A stretch of 64,000 nucleotides of DNA from Chamaecrista fasciculata (GCA_003254925.1 QANZ01026112.1:17905-81904); one strand, 5' to 3'; positions 23,752 through 35,035 are shown, numbered from the stretch's first letter. The notes: a model not told the origin generated them from the sequence alone. Translations and numbers: made by a program.

Positions 23752-24130
23752 TGGTTAAAGGGTCATTTCGGTTTTAGATATACGCTCTAATGTTCATTTT
23801 GGTCATTTATGTTTTAAAATGTTTAAATTGGTCCTAAATGTTGGCATCATTTTCCCAAACTATTGAATTGAGTCATATTTCTATCATTTCAAGTTTAAAT
23901 CTGACGAAATCAAAACTGCGTATCATATTGTTCTTAGATAGTATTTTCTCTATCCAATTGAGACCGTTAACAAACAAGATCAAATAGGTCTCGAAAGTAT
24001 ACCACTTGTTTTATGATCAAACAAGCGAAATTGATCATATCTCTCTTGTTTCAAGTTTGAATGAGACGAATTTAGAGGTATGAATTACTATTAATAAATC
24101 ATTTAAACTTGAAATGAGAGACGAGACATT
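23752..24130. repeat. Dispersed repeat family, copy 3
   Basis: Matches 2326-2660 in order: GGGTCATTTNGG, 'CATTTTGGTCATTTATG', 'TTTAAATTGGTCC', the 'TTCAAGTTTAAATCTGACGA' block and 'GAAATTGATCATATCTC'. It ends just before the Helitron 3' end at 24145-24317. Non-coding. Confidence 0.55.
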
Positions 24131-24144
24131 TTGACCTATATATA

Positions 24145-24317
24145 TATATATATCTTATATTATATGGCTCCACCCCTTTCTGGTCTATAGTCTATGAAAT
24201 TAAAAATATTAGAAAATTTACTATTTAGTCTCTCTTTCTTTACTAAGTTAACAATTTAGTCCCTTATTTATTTTACATACATATTTGCGTGCCCGTTAGG
24301 GCATGCAAAGCCCCTAG
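24145..24317 (+). mobile_element. Helitron 3' terminus (plus orientation)
   Basis: The segment ends GCGTGCCC-GTTA-GGGCATGC (8-bp stem with one G-T pair, 24287-24306), seven bases, then CTAG at 24314-24317 followed by T. This hairpin-spacer-CTRR arrangement before a T is the defining Helitron 3' end. The 170 bp before it are homologous to the minus-strand copy at 36302-36500, including 'TATATTATATGGCT' and 'TTATTTATTTTACA'. The 5' end of this element was not located. Confidence 0.7.

Positions 24318-24346
<29 letters not shown>
24318..24346. repeat. (AT)n microsatellite directly after the Helitron end
   Basis: A pure AT dinucleotide run begins at the presumed host T of the Helitron insertion site. 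Confidence 0.8.
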
Positions 24347-24349
<3 letters not shown>

Positions 24350-24419
24350 TTCACAGGTTGAGTTGGTTCTTAAGAACTTAAAACTGGCAATCTAAGATGT
24401 ACCATTATTTTAAAATCGA

Positions 24420-24800
24420 CAAAAGCACTAATTTCGTCCTCAAACTTAACATCAACTGTCAATTTCGTCTCTAATTTTTTTTACGATCAATTTCATCCCA
24501 ATGTTTTACATTTTATTCAATTTCATCTTTTAGCTAACTTCTTTCAGTATGTTAATGGCAGATCGCATCTTCTTTTTCAATCTGAGTTAAAATTTGAGTT
24601 TCTTTTTCTATCAATTTTATTACATATCATTATCCACGTAGATTTTTTTGTTAATATTTGACTAAAGTAAGAACAAATGATAAAATTGACTAAAATATGA
24701 AATATTAGAAATGAAATTGACTAAAAAAATATATTATGAACAAAATTAACAATTGATATAAAATTTAAAGACAAAATTAATATTTTTACCCTTTAGAATT
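24420..24800. mobile_element. Inverted-repeat element, AGCACTAATTTCGTCC type
   Basis: The left arm ('AAAGCACTAATTTCGTCC', 'CATCAACTGTCAATTTCGTC') pairs with the right arm near 24735-24800 ('AACAATTGATATAAAATTTA', 'GACAAAATTAATATTTT'). The left side resembles 2655-2775, so the families are related. Non-coding. Confidence 0.5.
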
Positions 24801-25207
24801 AAATCAACTTAGGATCCAAACCAATTCAATTCACATATGTGAGTTGGATTGATTTTGTGGAGATTTGCAAATTGACCCAACTCTTTGCTCTCACCACCAC
24901 CCGTAGTCACCATAACCTTCTTAACCTACCTTAGAATTTCTATCGTTTTACCACAGAATTCTGTTGTCGTTTTCGTTTCCATAACCTTCTCCTCTGTCGT
25001 TTTTATTTTATCTCTGTTATGTGCGCACATATAATACAACTCCTACCATTTTTGTTTGAGAGCGAAATTGCACATTAGATATTAGTGGGTCATCAGATAG
25101 AGTATGACGGTTATATTTTTCTTGTTTTTGGGTCTCAGAATGTGATGGTTTCTAATTAAAAGTCATGACACCAACATCAATAACAATATAAAAATAGAAG
25201 GGTAAAT

Positions 25208-25618
25208 AAGTAAATTATATGTTGGTACAATGTTTTATGGTTGATTTCACTTTGATACTTTGTTCTTTCAAAAGTGACACTTTGATACCCTGTTTTTTGT
25301 AACCGTTAGGGATGGCAACAGATAGGACACCCGATGGTTTTGTCACTATCCGTATCCGTATATCCTAACCAATATCCCTACCCTATCCATATCCGATAGG
25401 TGATTTTATTGTGAAAAATGTGGTCATTTTGGTGTTTTTATTGTGCACATGAGGGTCACGTGCAACTTTGCCGTAAAAACTTAACAGGAAAATAAATTTG
25501 GGTACCAAAGTATTAACAGTGCAAAGAACAAGATAACAAAGTGTCACTTTTGAAAGAATAAAGTATCAAAGTGAAAATAGTCCATAGAATAAGATACCAA
25601 AATGTAATTGACTCATAA
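25208..25618. mobile_element. Inverted-repeat element, CACTTTGATACTTTGTTC type
   Basis: Arms of about 90 bp: left 'TTTCACTTTGATACTTTG', 'TTCTTTCAAAAGTGACAC'; right is the complement near 25530-25618. The loop holds a fragment beginning 'GTTAGGGATGGCAAC' with CCGTATCCG words, typical of a separate hAT-type MITE, so one element may be nested in another. Confidence 0.55.
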
Positions 25619-26470
25619 TAGGAATATTGTATTTCTTTCGATTCAATTATGAATTTTATTTCTTATGTTTAGAATATATACAAACTTTTCTTAAATTGAA
25701 ATATATAACCGAAATTTTCTAATATGTTATATGTTTTGTGTTCAAAATTATAAGTTTCATGTATTAAAAAATTATGCTATATTTGTTACAAACTTTTTTA
25801 AAAAATAATTATGCTATATTTGTTACATATATAGTTGATGATGGAAATTTTTTTATTTATTAAAATACATAAATTCATAACCTGTTTTTATCAGACACAA
25901 TTTTAAGGTAAGATATTCTTCATTTTGAGAATTCAGAATGTAAGTTTTTAAAATAAAAGTAATTTATATATTATTTCATTTATTAAATAAATAATAATTG
26001 TTTTAGTTAATAAAATAAAGTATATGTTCTACCAAAAAAGGTTAAAGTATATGTAAAGTTTTTAATATATTTATTATAAAACTTATTTAATTTCCCTTCT
26101 ATCATAATTAGTCATAAATAAATTATGAACATGTCTCACCTATTTATTGAATAACCTTACAATAAATACATAAATGGCCTTATATAATTTGACTTGTATT
26201 TGTTTGTCCAGATTCTTCATATTTGATCTAGGTAATATATTTCAAAATCATTTTATATATAAAATTTAATATTTTGATTTTGATTTTGAAATTTTATTTT
26301 CATTTGGTTAAATTTCAATATTATTTTACTCTAAACTTTGTTTGTTAACAATCTTAATTAAAGAGAGAAAAGATTCAATGAAAATAATATATAACTTTGA
26401 ACTCGTTATATTTAAATTTACCACGAGAGAAATATGATCATATTTAATTATTAATGATATACACCCTTCG
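25619..26470. other. Very AT-rich gene-less interval
   Basis: No gene, RNA or structured repeat is supported. Confidence 0.5.
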
Positions 26471-27070
26471 CAGGCTAAAAGGGCAAAAACTGGTTAAAGA
26501 AGTACCATCGCACCCAACGAAGCACGATAACACAAGAAAGCATATCGCATCATAATTAATGCGGCAATCCTAAGGATTAAATGTGATGATCCTAGCATTT
26601 AATGTGGAGATCCTCAAGACAGCTCCGGAAAGATAAGACTACAAAAGTCATAGTGTTCTTCCCCGAAAAAGCAGAACTGAGGTGACCAAAAGACTTTGCG
26701 CCTTAAGGCTTGGAGCAGGATGCAATTAATGCTCCCACCTATCCTCTCCGCAACTAGAAGGCCAGTGCGACAACCCACATGTCAACCGTCTAAGCCTGGC
26801 ACATTGGATTGGACTATTAAGTCACGTGCTAGGCTTCTTTGCAGATGTGCCTGTCACTATCAAAGACATATTTCATACAACTCCAGACCTAGCAACACTT
26901 AGAGTATAAATAGCCAAGGATACTCCATGACAAGGAAAGATCCTCTTTGAACCTCACGTCTAACTTAGCCATCAGATAAGAAACACAAAGAACCCTTCCT
27001 GTGATTCTTTCTTTTCAGGTTCGGAAGTCAACAATCAACTCAAAGGTATCTTAACCGGGAATTTAAGGTT
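26471..27070 (+). mobile_element. Probable LTR fragment (solo LTR, Ty3/gypsy-like)
   Basis: A block with base composition unlike its AT-rich flanks contains a TATA box (GTATAAATAGCC at about 26903) and, downstream, 'CTCTTTGAACCTCACG' and 'CTAACTTAGCCATCAG'. These resemble the transcription-start and GACTTnnGCATCGG-like region of plant gypsy LTRs. No TG...CA ends with target duplication, primer-binding site or internal coding region could be placed, so the limits are approximate. Confidence 0.4.
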
Positions 27071-27466
27071 AGATTCCATCCTATCAAATGTTTTCAATTA
27101 ATATCAAAATATAAAAATTTACATGATTAATTTTGCAAAGAAAAATAAAAAAAGATTTGTATTGAAAGTTATCCAAATATATAAGACTAAAAATTACAAT
27201 TTAACCTATGTGTTATTATTATTGAAGCCACGTGAGGTTTTCAGCAGGCAACAAGGACTAAAGTGGTGAGTAGGTGTAATTTGTTTCACTTAACTACCAC
27301 TTTAAGAGGTCAAACTCAGTCTTTCATTTTCTATTCTCACTTCCCTCACTCACTTTGTATAGAAGGATCAATCATTCATTTCTATAAGATAGTATCACTC
27401 ACTCATCACTCTTATGATTCTCTCACAAATCCTAATCAATCCTCTTTTTCATTGTTTAATCTAAAT

Positions 27467-27723
27467 GGCTTAAGTGCACTTTTGGTCCCAATACTATGAC
27501 TAAGGTTTCAATTTGGTCCCATAACTATTTTTGTTGCAGATTTGGTCCCAAACCTTCGCAAAAAGTTTCACCGTTAGTCCCCTGGTCACTTCCGTCCAAT
27601 TTTCGCCGTTAAGTGTGACGTGGCAGTCTGACTGGGATGCTGACGTGGCAAAATCAAATGAGATGGAGTAAGTTAGGATCAATATGTAACATTTCATAAC
27701 TTCTCTGGACTGAACGCATAATT
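27467..27723. mobile_element. Left end of a second Mutator-like element, cut by the assembly gap
   Basis: 'GGCTTAAGTGCACTTTTGG' and the following GGTCCC repeats match the arm of the Pack-MULE at 9580, including the deeper arm words 'CACCGTTAGTCCC' and 'GACGTGGCA'. The sequence then enters the N tract, so the payload and right end are unknown. Confidence 0.7.
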
Positions 27724-28321
27724 NNNNNNNNNNNNNNNNNNNNNNNNNNNNNNNNNNNNNNNNNNNNNNNNNNNNNNNNNNNNNNNNNNNNNNNNNNNNN
27801 NNNNNNNNNNNNNNNNNNNNNNNNNNNNNNNNNNNNNNNNNNNNNNNNNNNNNNNNNNNNNNNNNNNNNNNNNNNNNNNNNNNNNNNNNNNNNNNNNNNN
27901 NNNNNNNNNNNNNNNNNNNNNNNNNNNNNNNNNNNNNNNNNNNNNNNNNNNNNNNNNNNNNNNNNNNNNNNNNNNNNNNNNNNNNNNNNNNNNNNNNNNN
28001 NNNNNNNNNNNNNNNNNNNNNNNNNNNNNNNNNNNNNNNNNNNNNNNNNNNNNNNNNNNNNNNNNNNNNNNNNNNNNNNNNNNNNNNNNNNNNNNNNNNN
28101 NNNNNNNNNNNNNNNNNNNNNNNNNNNNNNNNNNNNNNNNNNNNNNNNNNNNNNNNNNNNNNNNNNNNNNNNNNNNNNNNNNNNNNNNNNNNNNNNNNNN
28201 NNNNNNNNNNNNNNNNNNNNNNNNNNNNNNNNNNNNNNNNNNNNNNNNNNNNNNNNNNNNNNNNNNNNNNNNNNNNNNNNNNNNNNNNNNNNNNNNNNNN
28301 NNNNNNNNNNNNNNNNNNNNN
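27724..28321. other. Assembly gap (598 N)
   Basis: Undetermined bases. The gap starts inside a Mutator-like inverted-repeat element, which is a likely cause of the failure to assemble. Any frame reported across it is meaningless. Confidence 0.99.
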
Positions 28322-29600
28322 AATCTTCAAAAAAATAAATAAAAATTCATATATATTTTTAATAATATCAAATGAAATTTAGCAATAAATTTATCATAGT
28401 TCTCAATTTTTTAAATATTACATTTAGTTTTAAACTGAAAATAATATCTTAATAAAAAATAAAATGAATAATATTTTTATTCTATAGTTTTTATTTCCTT
28501 TTAAAAAAATTAAAGAAAATTTACCGAAAAAAAACAATTAAATAAAAAAAATTTAAAAACTAATTCTATATTTTAATCTTTGGCCAAAAAAAAATTCTAT
28601 ATTTTACTCTTAATATTATAACTCCACTCATATAATTTAGTAACCATACGGTGTCATTATCACCAAACGTTATTTCCTTTCTCCAAGAAAATTTTTCTTC
28701 CATCTTACGAGTGGATTGACTTCTTTATCCTCAAAACGGTACATATTTTTCCTTTTGGATTAAAAAATTAAACATTTTATTTTAAGATTGTCAATGACAA
28801 TAAAATAAACAATACAGATTTCTTGAACGGAACACCCATAAATTCTCTTTTATTTTGAGAAAGAAAATCAAATTCAGATCCCATAATCTTTTTGTTTTTT
28901 GGCCAACCAAATCCCATCAAAGAAAATTTACTATTTTTTAATAAGAAAATTTAGTATTTTTAAGGGTTAAACTAACAAGAGCATTTGTTATTGGGCAAAA
29001 TAAAAAAACATTTGTTAAAAATAACAAATATACTTTCAAAATATAGATATGGTTTAAAAATTTTAAATAATAATATTCTTTGTCTCTCTCCTATCTTTTT
29101 AAAACTGAAATACTTTAAGGGCACATCTTAGTTTTAACCTTTTTTTTATAAGAATCATGTGGTATTTTATAGTCGATAATTAGAGATTAATCATTTTCAA
29201 AACATAGAGATCATTAAAGTGAGTTTTGCTTCTATCAGCAAAGATTTTTCATGAAAAATTTTAATATTTAGTCTATAATATTGGTATCAAATTAATAAAT
29301 TCATCGATAAATAGTGAATGATCAAAATATATAGTTCCTGAAGTATCATGATCATACAAGAATTATAGTTATTTTGATTAAATTTAGAGATAAAAAATTA
29401 TAAATATGACACAACTTTAAAAATAAATAAAAATATAAAATTAATACAATATTAAAAATATAAAATTAAATTAAATTTAGAAAATAAATTATTGGCAAAT
29501 ATAATATTTTAAGACTAACTAATTTATTTCAATTATTTATCCGTTACTTGATATAAATTTGGAGACTACATTATAGGCAAATTTAAAGTTTAAGAGTCCA
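28322..29600. other. Very AT-rich gene-less interval
   Basis: No gene is supported. The right end, after about 29600, becomes the promoter/5' UTR of the deSI-like gene. Confidence 0.5.
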
Positions 29601-29965
29601 GCTCACACAGAGGGGGCATTTCAGTAAATTCGTCCAAGTCCAAGGACATTCATGTACGAACACAGAGTTTATATACAAAACACACAAATCGTTCTCTGAA
29701 AATCAAAAGAGACGGTGCCGGCACCACCTGCCGCCGGCGAATTCCATCATCGGAAAATTCTCATTCTCTTCTCCGATTTCAAAATATCGTCACCGGAATT
29801 GACGAAATAATAATAATATTAATAGTAACATACATATCTTCGATTTCTGTTCATTTAAATCCGCTTGATATCTTCGTTTTCAGCGAGCTCTGAGATTGAT
29901 TTGACTAGCTAGATTTTGAAATGAAGTGGAAGAAGAAGTAGTAGTTCAAGAAAAGACGGCGTAAA

Positions 29966-30874
29966 ATGCTGTGCAGCAAAGGCTTTCGCCGGAAAAAGAG
30001 TTCAGGATCTGTGCCGGTGTACCTGAATGTGTACGATCTGACTCCCATTAACGGTTACGCTTACTGGTTCGGCCTCGGAGTGTACCATTCCGGCGTTCAA
30101 GGTCGGTCGGTGTGTGTTGTTTCACTTCTTCTCTTTGATTTTGAATTTTTTTTTCAGATCTGCGATTTCTGGAAGAAACTGATATCATAGGGTTTTGCTA
30201 TTGCGATTGCGATTTGGACGATGCAGTTCACGGAGTGGAGTACGCGTTCGGAGCTCACGAGTTTTCTACCACGGGGATTTTCGAAGGCGAACCGAAACGA
30301 TGCGATGGATTCACGTTCAGGAAGACGATACTGATCGGGAAAACGGACATGGAAGCAGAGGAGGTGAAGCGCGTGATGGAAGAGCTAGCCGGAGAGTACA
30401 AAGGAAATGCCTATAATTTGATCACCAAGAACTGTAACCATTTCTGTAACGACGCTTGCGTTAGACTCACCGGAAATTCTATTCCTAGTTGGGTGAATCG
30501 TCTCGCTAGAATCGGTAAATTTTCAGTTCTAGTTTCATCTCTGGCAGATTTTCGAGATTTTCTTTTTTTTTTTTTAATTAATTTGCGATGATTTAGGGTT
30601 TATGTGCAATTGTGTTCTTCCGGTGACGTTGAATTCGACGAAAGTGAGGCATCACAGGATAGAAGATAAACAATGTGAAGTAGAGAAGCAAGCATTACCG
30701 AGTGAGTCCAAATCCAATAATAATAATCCTAAACTGAGTGCTTCAGATTCTGCACCATCTTCATCTTCATCACCTGCATCATCATCATCTGGCTCTAAAT
30801 TGCGTAGAGGAAGGAGTAGAACCAGACGCCCCCTTCCTCCTTCTTCGCCTCTCATTATTGGTTCATCTGTATAA
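29966..30874 (+). CDS. PPPDE/deSI-like cysteine peptidase (At4g17486-like), three exons
   Basis: Exons 29966-30101, 30227-30514 and 30597-30874 join in frame at GT-AG sites to give 233 residues (TAA 30872-30874). The PPPDE fold is clear: VPVYLNVYDLTPINGYAYWF, GLGVYHSGV with catalytic His41, VHGVEYAFGAHE, and ITKNCNHFCND with catalytic Cys115. SIPSWVNRLARIG and FMCNCVLPVTLN follow as in the Arabidopsis protein. The tail (from about 165) is a low-complexity Asn/Ser run and an Arg/Pro-rich end. Family knowledge: PPPDE proteins are papain-like isopeptidases; animal relatives (DESI) remove SUMO. Plant substrates are mostly unknown. Both introns are short, and all active-site positions are intact. 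Start is the first ATG and matches the family's MLC-initiated N-terminus. Confidence 0.95.
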
Positions 30875-30905
30875 TCTTCATGATGATTGGCCATCTCATA
30901 ATTTT

Positions 30906-31054
30906 TAGAGTAAACTAATAATTTGGTCCCTGAAAGATCACCGAGTTGACAACTCAGTCCCTAAAAGAACTAATTAGTATATCGTTTTGATCTTTAAGGG
31001 ACTGAGTTGTTAGCTTGATAATCTTTCAGGGACCAAATTGTTAGTTTATTCTAA
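30906..31054. mobile_element. Short inverted-repeat MITE just after the deSI-like stop
   Basis: About 150 bp: left AGAGTAAACTAATAATTTGG then 'TCCCTGAAAGATCA', mirrored by the right end. An inner inverted pair is 'CAACTCAGTCCCT' with 'AGGGACTGAGTTG'. It resembles the ends of 11462-11820. It probably lies within the 3' UTR of the deSI-like gene, 32 bp past the stop. Confidence 0.65.
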
Positions 31055-31904
31055 GTTTTAATTTCACTTTTTCTTTCTCTCTTGTGCTTTTTCTTTTCCT
31101 TCTTTTTTTTAATTCACTTAATTGCTCTAAAGAGAAAAAGAAGAGTCGTTTTGTTTTCAAATTTTGATTTTGTTAATCTTTCTGAATATTCTTTTCATCA
31201 TCCAATCCAATTATCTTACTAGCTGATGATGTGTCAAAGAACCTGGCAGGAATCCCGGAGCTCATGAATATGATGCTTCACTTTGTTTGGTTTTCCATGG
31301 AAAGATTGCTAAAAAGATGGGATTTTTAAATTTTGTGTATACACACACACTTTAGTTCTTGCAATTATTCATTTCCATTTCAACCATAAGGAATCAAACC
31401 CTTGTTTATTATTAATTCACTCCCTCTCACTTTATAAATGCCCCCACTAAAATTAAAAAATTATACACAAATTACAAAGAAGGAAAGGTGATAAAAAATG
31501 GGAGATTAGGGTTGGGTTTTGTAGCAAGGGTTAATTTCTTACAACATGTGAATAAAGGTTTAAATTGAAAAAATGTTCAATATTTATTATTTAATGTCTG
31601 AGAATATTTCTAATAAGATTATTTTTATTAAAAGATGTGTGACAAATATAGATAAATAATAAATAGGAGATTTTGCTTTATAATAATAGTGATAGTATTT
31701 GTCGGAGGCTTTTTTATCTTTAATGTATTCCGGTAAACTCCCCCAAATTGTGGGATGATTGTATTCGAATTTCTTGACTCTAGTCTTTTTAATTTTTGGC
31801 CAAACTACTTGACTCTAGTCAAAGTAATAATAATTAGTTATATTGAAATTGAAAATCTGTACATTTTTTGCGATTTTGGGCATGTCACTGCGCATTAGTA
31901 CTAA
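31055..31904. other. AT-rich gene-less interval
   Basis: No gene is supported. Confidence 0.5.
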
Positions 31905-32255
31905 CTAGTGTCATGCCCGCGAGTTGTGTTGAGTTCAAAAAAGACTCTGGCTCTATATAATTATACCCATAGAGGAACAACGAAAAGAGAAACAAAAAAA
32001 AAGTTGAACATAAAAGTTGTATCAAATGAATTACATCTAAATCTAAATACAACAAAATATAATGTTCTACAAAAAAACAAATGAACTAATATTTGGAAAA
32101 AAACCTCGCGATAAACAATGTTTGTGGTCATGTCAGCTCGAGGATAGTCATTATGACATATCAAAATCTTCAAACCTGCTCTGGATCGAACTCTGGACAT
32201 TGCAACATATAATTGACCATGGGTAAATACAAGACGATAAAGATAATGACGGGCC
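31905..32255 (-). pseudogene. Helitron 3' remnant with the C-terminal end of a RepHel helicase
   Basis: On the minus strand the sequence from about 32255 down to 32080 translates as LYRLVFTHGQLYVAMSRVRS, RAGLKILICHNDY, then TTNIVYREVFFQI. This is helicase motif VI and the C-terminus of a Helitron RepHel protein, aligning with THGQLYVAISRVKRRKGLKI in the intact gene at 62708-62767. The segment ends in CTAG (31905-31908) before a T, preceded by GC-rich CGCGGGCATGACA, as at a Helitron 3' end. Everything upstream of motif VI is missing. It is a different family from the intact copy. Confidence 0.7.
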
Positions 32256-32522
32256 CTAGATGTGTTGGGAAAGGTTAAGCTTAGAACCTCTATCGAAAGA
32301 TTGGTGACAGGTGTGTAGAGAGAAAGATTGATGATGGAAGGACTGCCTCTCTATCGAAAGACCCGAGCATTTTACAGTGCTTTCAGTAAACGAATGAATT
32401 GATGGTAGAATGAAGAAATGAATGGAATAACGATATCAGGCAACAAACCCCTCTAGTTTATTACCCGAGAAAATGGATGGAGCATAACATATTTCCTACC
32501 ATTCAGTCGCTCAATAACAAAG

Positions 32523-32975
32523 TCATCGATGCTCGATGATGCCCCATGACATGCCCATTAATACCCAGGAGTTTCCCATGACTTTCCCATTGATGTCCAG
32601 GAGTTGGTCGGCCCAGGAGATGCCCCATGACTTGACCGGGAGTTGCCCATGACTTGGTTGGGAGATGCCCGATGATGCCCCATGACTTGCCCATTGATGC
32701 CCAAGGGAGTTGCCCATGACTTGCCCATTGATGCCCAGGAGTTGCCCAGGACTTGGCCGGCAAAAGCCCCATGACTTGCCTGGGAGTTGCCCATGACTTG
32801 GCCAAGAGATGCCCGATGATGCCCCATGACTTGCCCTTTGATGCCCGGGAGTTGCCCAGGACTTGGCCAGCAAAATCCCCATGACTTGGTTGGGAGTTGC
32901 CCATGACTTGGCTGGGAGATGCTCGATGATGTCCCATGATTGGCACGGGAGTTGCCCCTAGGAATGGCCCGAGAC
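32523..32975. repeat. GC-rich tandem array A (TTGCCCATGACTTG units)
   Basis: A run of units built from GATGCCC, GGGAGTTGCCCATGACTTG, 'GGCCGGCAAAAGCCCC' and 'CGATGATGCCCCATGACTTG', recurring with a period of roughly 30 bp inside a higher-order period of about 105-110 bp. It is open in several frames because the unit lacks stop codons. It merges into array B. Confidence 0.8.
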
Positions 32976-33880
32976 ATGTGCTCGAGCGCATGGGGCATGC
33001 GCTCGAGGCATGCGCTCGAGCGTATTGGGCATGCGCTCGAGGGCACGGGGCATGGGCTCTAGGGCACGGGCACGGGGCATGCGCTCTAAGGCACGGGCAC
33101 GGGGCATGCGCTCTAGGGCACGGACATGGAGCATGCGCTCGAGCGCATGGGACATGCGCTCGAGCGCATGGGACATGCGCTAAAGGCATGCGCTCGAGGC
33201 TCGAGCGCATTGGACATGCGCTCGAGGCATGCGCTCGAGCGCATTGAACATGGGCTCGAGGCAAGTGCATGGGGCATGCGCTCGAGTGTATGGGGCATGC
33301 GGTCGAGGCATGCGTTCGAGGGCACGAGGCATGGGCTCTAGGGCACGGGCACGGGGCATGCGCTCTAGGGCACGGGCATGAGGCATGCGCTCCAGGCAGG
33401 CGCTCAAGCGAATCTGGCATGCGCTCGAGCGCATGGGGCATGGGCTCGAGGCGAGTGCATGGGGTATGCGCTCGAGTGCATTGGGCATGCAGTCGAGGCA
33501 TGCGCACGAGGGCAGGGGGCATGGGCTCTAGGGCACAGGCACGGGGCATGCACTCTAGGGCACGGGCATGTGGAATGTGCTCGAGGGCTTTGGGCATGCG
33601 CCTCGAGCCCATGCCCCATGCGCTCGAGTGGATGCGGCATGCACTCGAGCGCATTGGGCATGCACTCGAGGCATAGGCTCGAGGGCACAGGGCATGGGCT
33701 CTAGGGCACGGGGCATGCGCTCTAGGGCACGGGCATTGGGCATGCGCTCGAGGCATGCGCTCTAGAGCACGAGGCATGCGTTCTAGGGCACGGGCACAGG
33801 GCATGCGCTTGAGCGCATCGGGCATGCGATCGAGGCATGCACTCGAGCGCAAGGGGCATGCGCTCGAGCACATCGGGCCT
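32976..33880. repeat. CpG-rich palindromic minisatellite array B (GGGCATGCGCTCGAG units)
   Basis: About 900 bp of variants of GGGCATGCGCTCGAGGCATG, GGGCATGGGCTCTAGGGCAC and GCGCTCGAGCGCAT. Many units form the perfect 18-bp palindrome CATGCGCTCGAGCGCATG (for example 33132-33149, 33153-33170, 33418-33435). GC and CpG content stand far above the surroundings. Long open frames run through it on both strands, including 456 codons on the minus strand (33873-32503); these are a by-product of the stop-free unit. Confidence 0.9.
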
Positions 33881-33897
33881 AAACCCTAAATCCTAAA
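33878..33897. repeat. Telomere-like CCTAAACCCTAAATCC motif at the edge of the minisatellite
   Basis: Three consecutive heptamer-like units (CCTAAA, CCCTAAA, TCCTAAA) follow directly after the last minisatellite unit. This is either a short interstitial telomere-like tract or a chance telo-box. Confidence 0.5.
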
Positions 33898-34810
33898 ATA
33901 GATTATTAGAAATTAAAGGGGTAGAGAAGCAGAGGATAAAATGAGACAAGTTGAAGGAAAGCAATGCATTACCAGAAAAAAAAAATTATCTCGACTCTAA
34001 TGGCAATCGATTCTTTCTTGAAAAACTGCAAACAAAAGATAAGGAGCTGATTTTATGATATCCTGTGGGGTATGAATAAGAAGGGAAAAAAAGGGTCTGA
34101 AGAAACAACGAACAAAACTAAACCAATTCATGAACATACCTGAATCATAAATCAAAGGCACATATTTGAAATAGATGGTGAATTATATAATGTACAAAGA
34201 ACAAAACTAAGAGATATATTAAGTTTATAAGAAACATAAACAATATGAATAAAGAGTAAAGAGGAGAGATTACAAAAAAAAAAAATAGAGTAAAGAGGAT
34301 CATAACAATTACCTCAACAAATGATGTTGGTGAATAAGCTGCAAAAACATATTGACAATGAGGTGATACACATATAAAAAACCAAGAAAAATGAAATGTA
34401 AAAACGCATAGAGTAAGAGCAAAAATAAAATAATGGCTGAACAAAAGTTGGAGGAAATCATACGCTTGCATAGGATGGAGAAAATAGAACATGCAAAATG
34501 ACCTCAAATAATGTGGAGTGACATTCCATTGATCTGTATTTATAGAGAAGAAAACGAATCTTATAAAATCTCCATAACAAAATAAATCTTCAAAAATCTT
34601 GCTACATAACGATATCGCCTATTAAAAAAAGGGAATCTTCAGAAGTTTAAAGAAATTCAAATTCTAATATTTATGAGAATCTTAATAGGACAGCTAATAA
34701 ATATAATTATTATTTAATAAAAATTCTTAAAATCATGATATCATACGAAAATTATATCCAATTAAATTTTTTTTTTAGGAATTAAGCTTCCGAAATTAAA
34801 GGGAATTTAG
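33898..34810. other. AT-rich gene-less interval
   Basis: No gene is supported. The region lies between the minisatellite and a Mutator-like end and could be interior Helitron sequence that has decayed. Confidence 0.4.
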
Positions 34811-34814
34811 GGAT

Positions 34815-35035
34815 TACTTTGTGGGACCAACGATGAGTTCTTTCCTAATAGTTTCATCCGTATTGGGACCAACGATGAGACATTTTCAAAAGTTATGGGA
34901 CCAAAATTGCAATAAAAAAAGTTATGGGACCAAATTGAGACATTTGCCAAAGTTATGGGATCAAAATTGCAACAAAAAAAGTTATGGGACCAAATTGAAA
35001 CCTTTATCAAAGTTATGAGACCGAAAATACACTTT
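34815..35035. mobile_element. Right end of a Mutator-like element of the 9580 family
   Basis: Tandem units 'AAAGTTATGGGACCAAAATT' and 'GCAACAAAAAAAGTTATGGG' match the right arm of the Pack-MULE at 10321-10529. The terminus ('AAAATACACTTTAACTT') has diverged. No matching left end is close by, so this is a fragment. Confidence 0.65.

Noticed and set aside
27500..28330. 276-codon minus-strand frame spanning the gap
   Set aside because: Most of it is N; the readable ends are Mutator-like arm sequence.
30652..30894. Minus-strand acidic frame over the last deSI-like exon
   Set aside because: Shadow of the Ser/Arg-rich tail of the real gene.
32503..33873. 456-codon open frame on the minus strand through the minisatellite
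   Set aside because: The frame is open only because the tandem unit has no stop. Several other frames on both strands are equally open, the composition is a monotonous repeat, and no family is recognisable.
27467..35035. A single 7.6-kb Mutator element with ends at 27467 and 35035
   Set aside because: The interval contains the intact host deSI-like gene and other elements, the termini differ, and no shared 9-bp duplication was seen.
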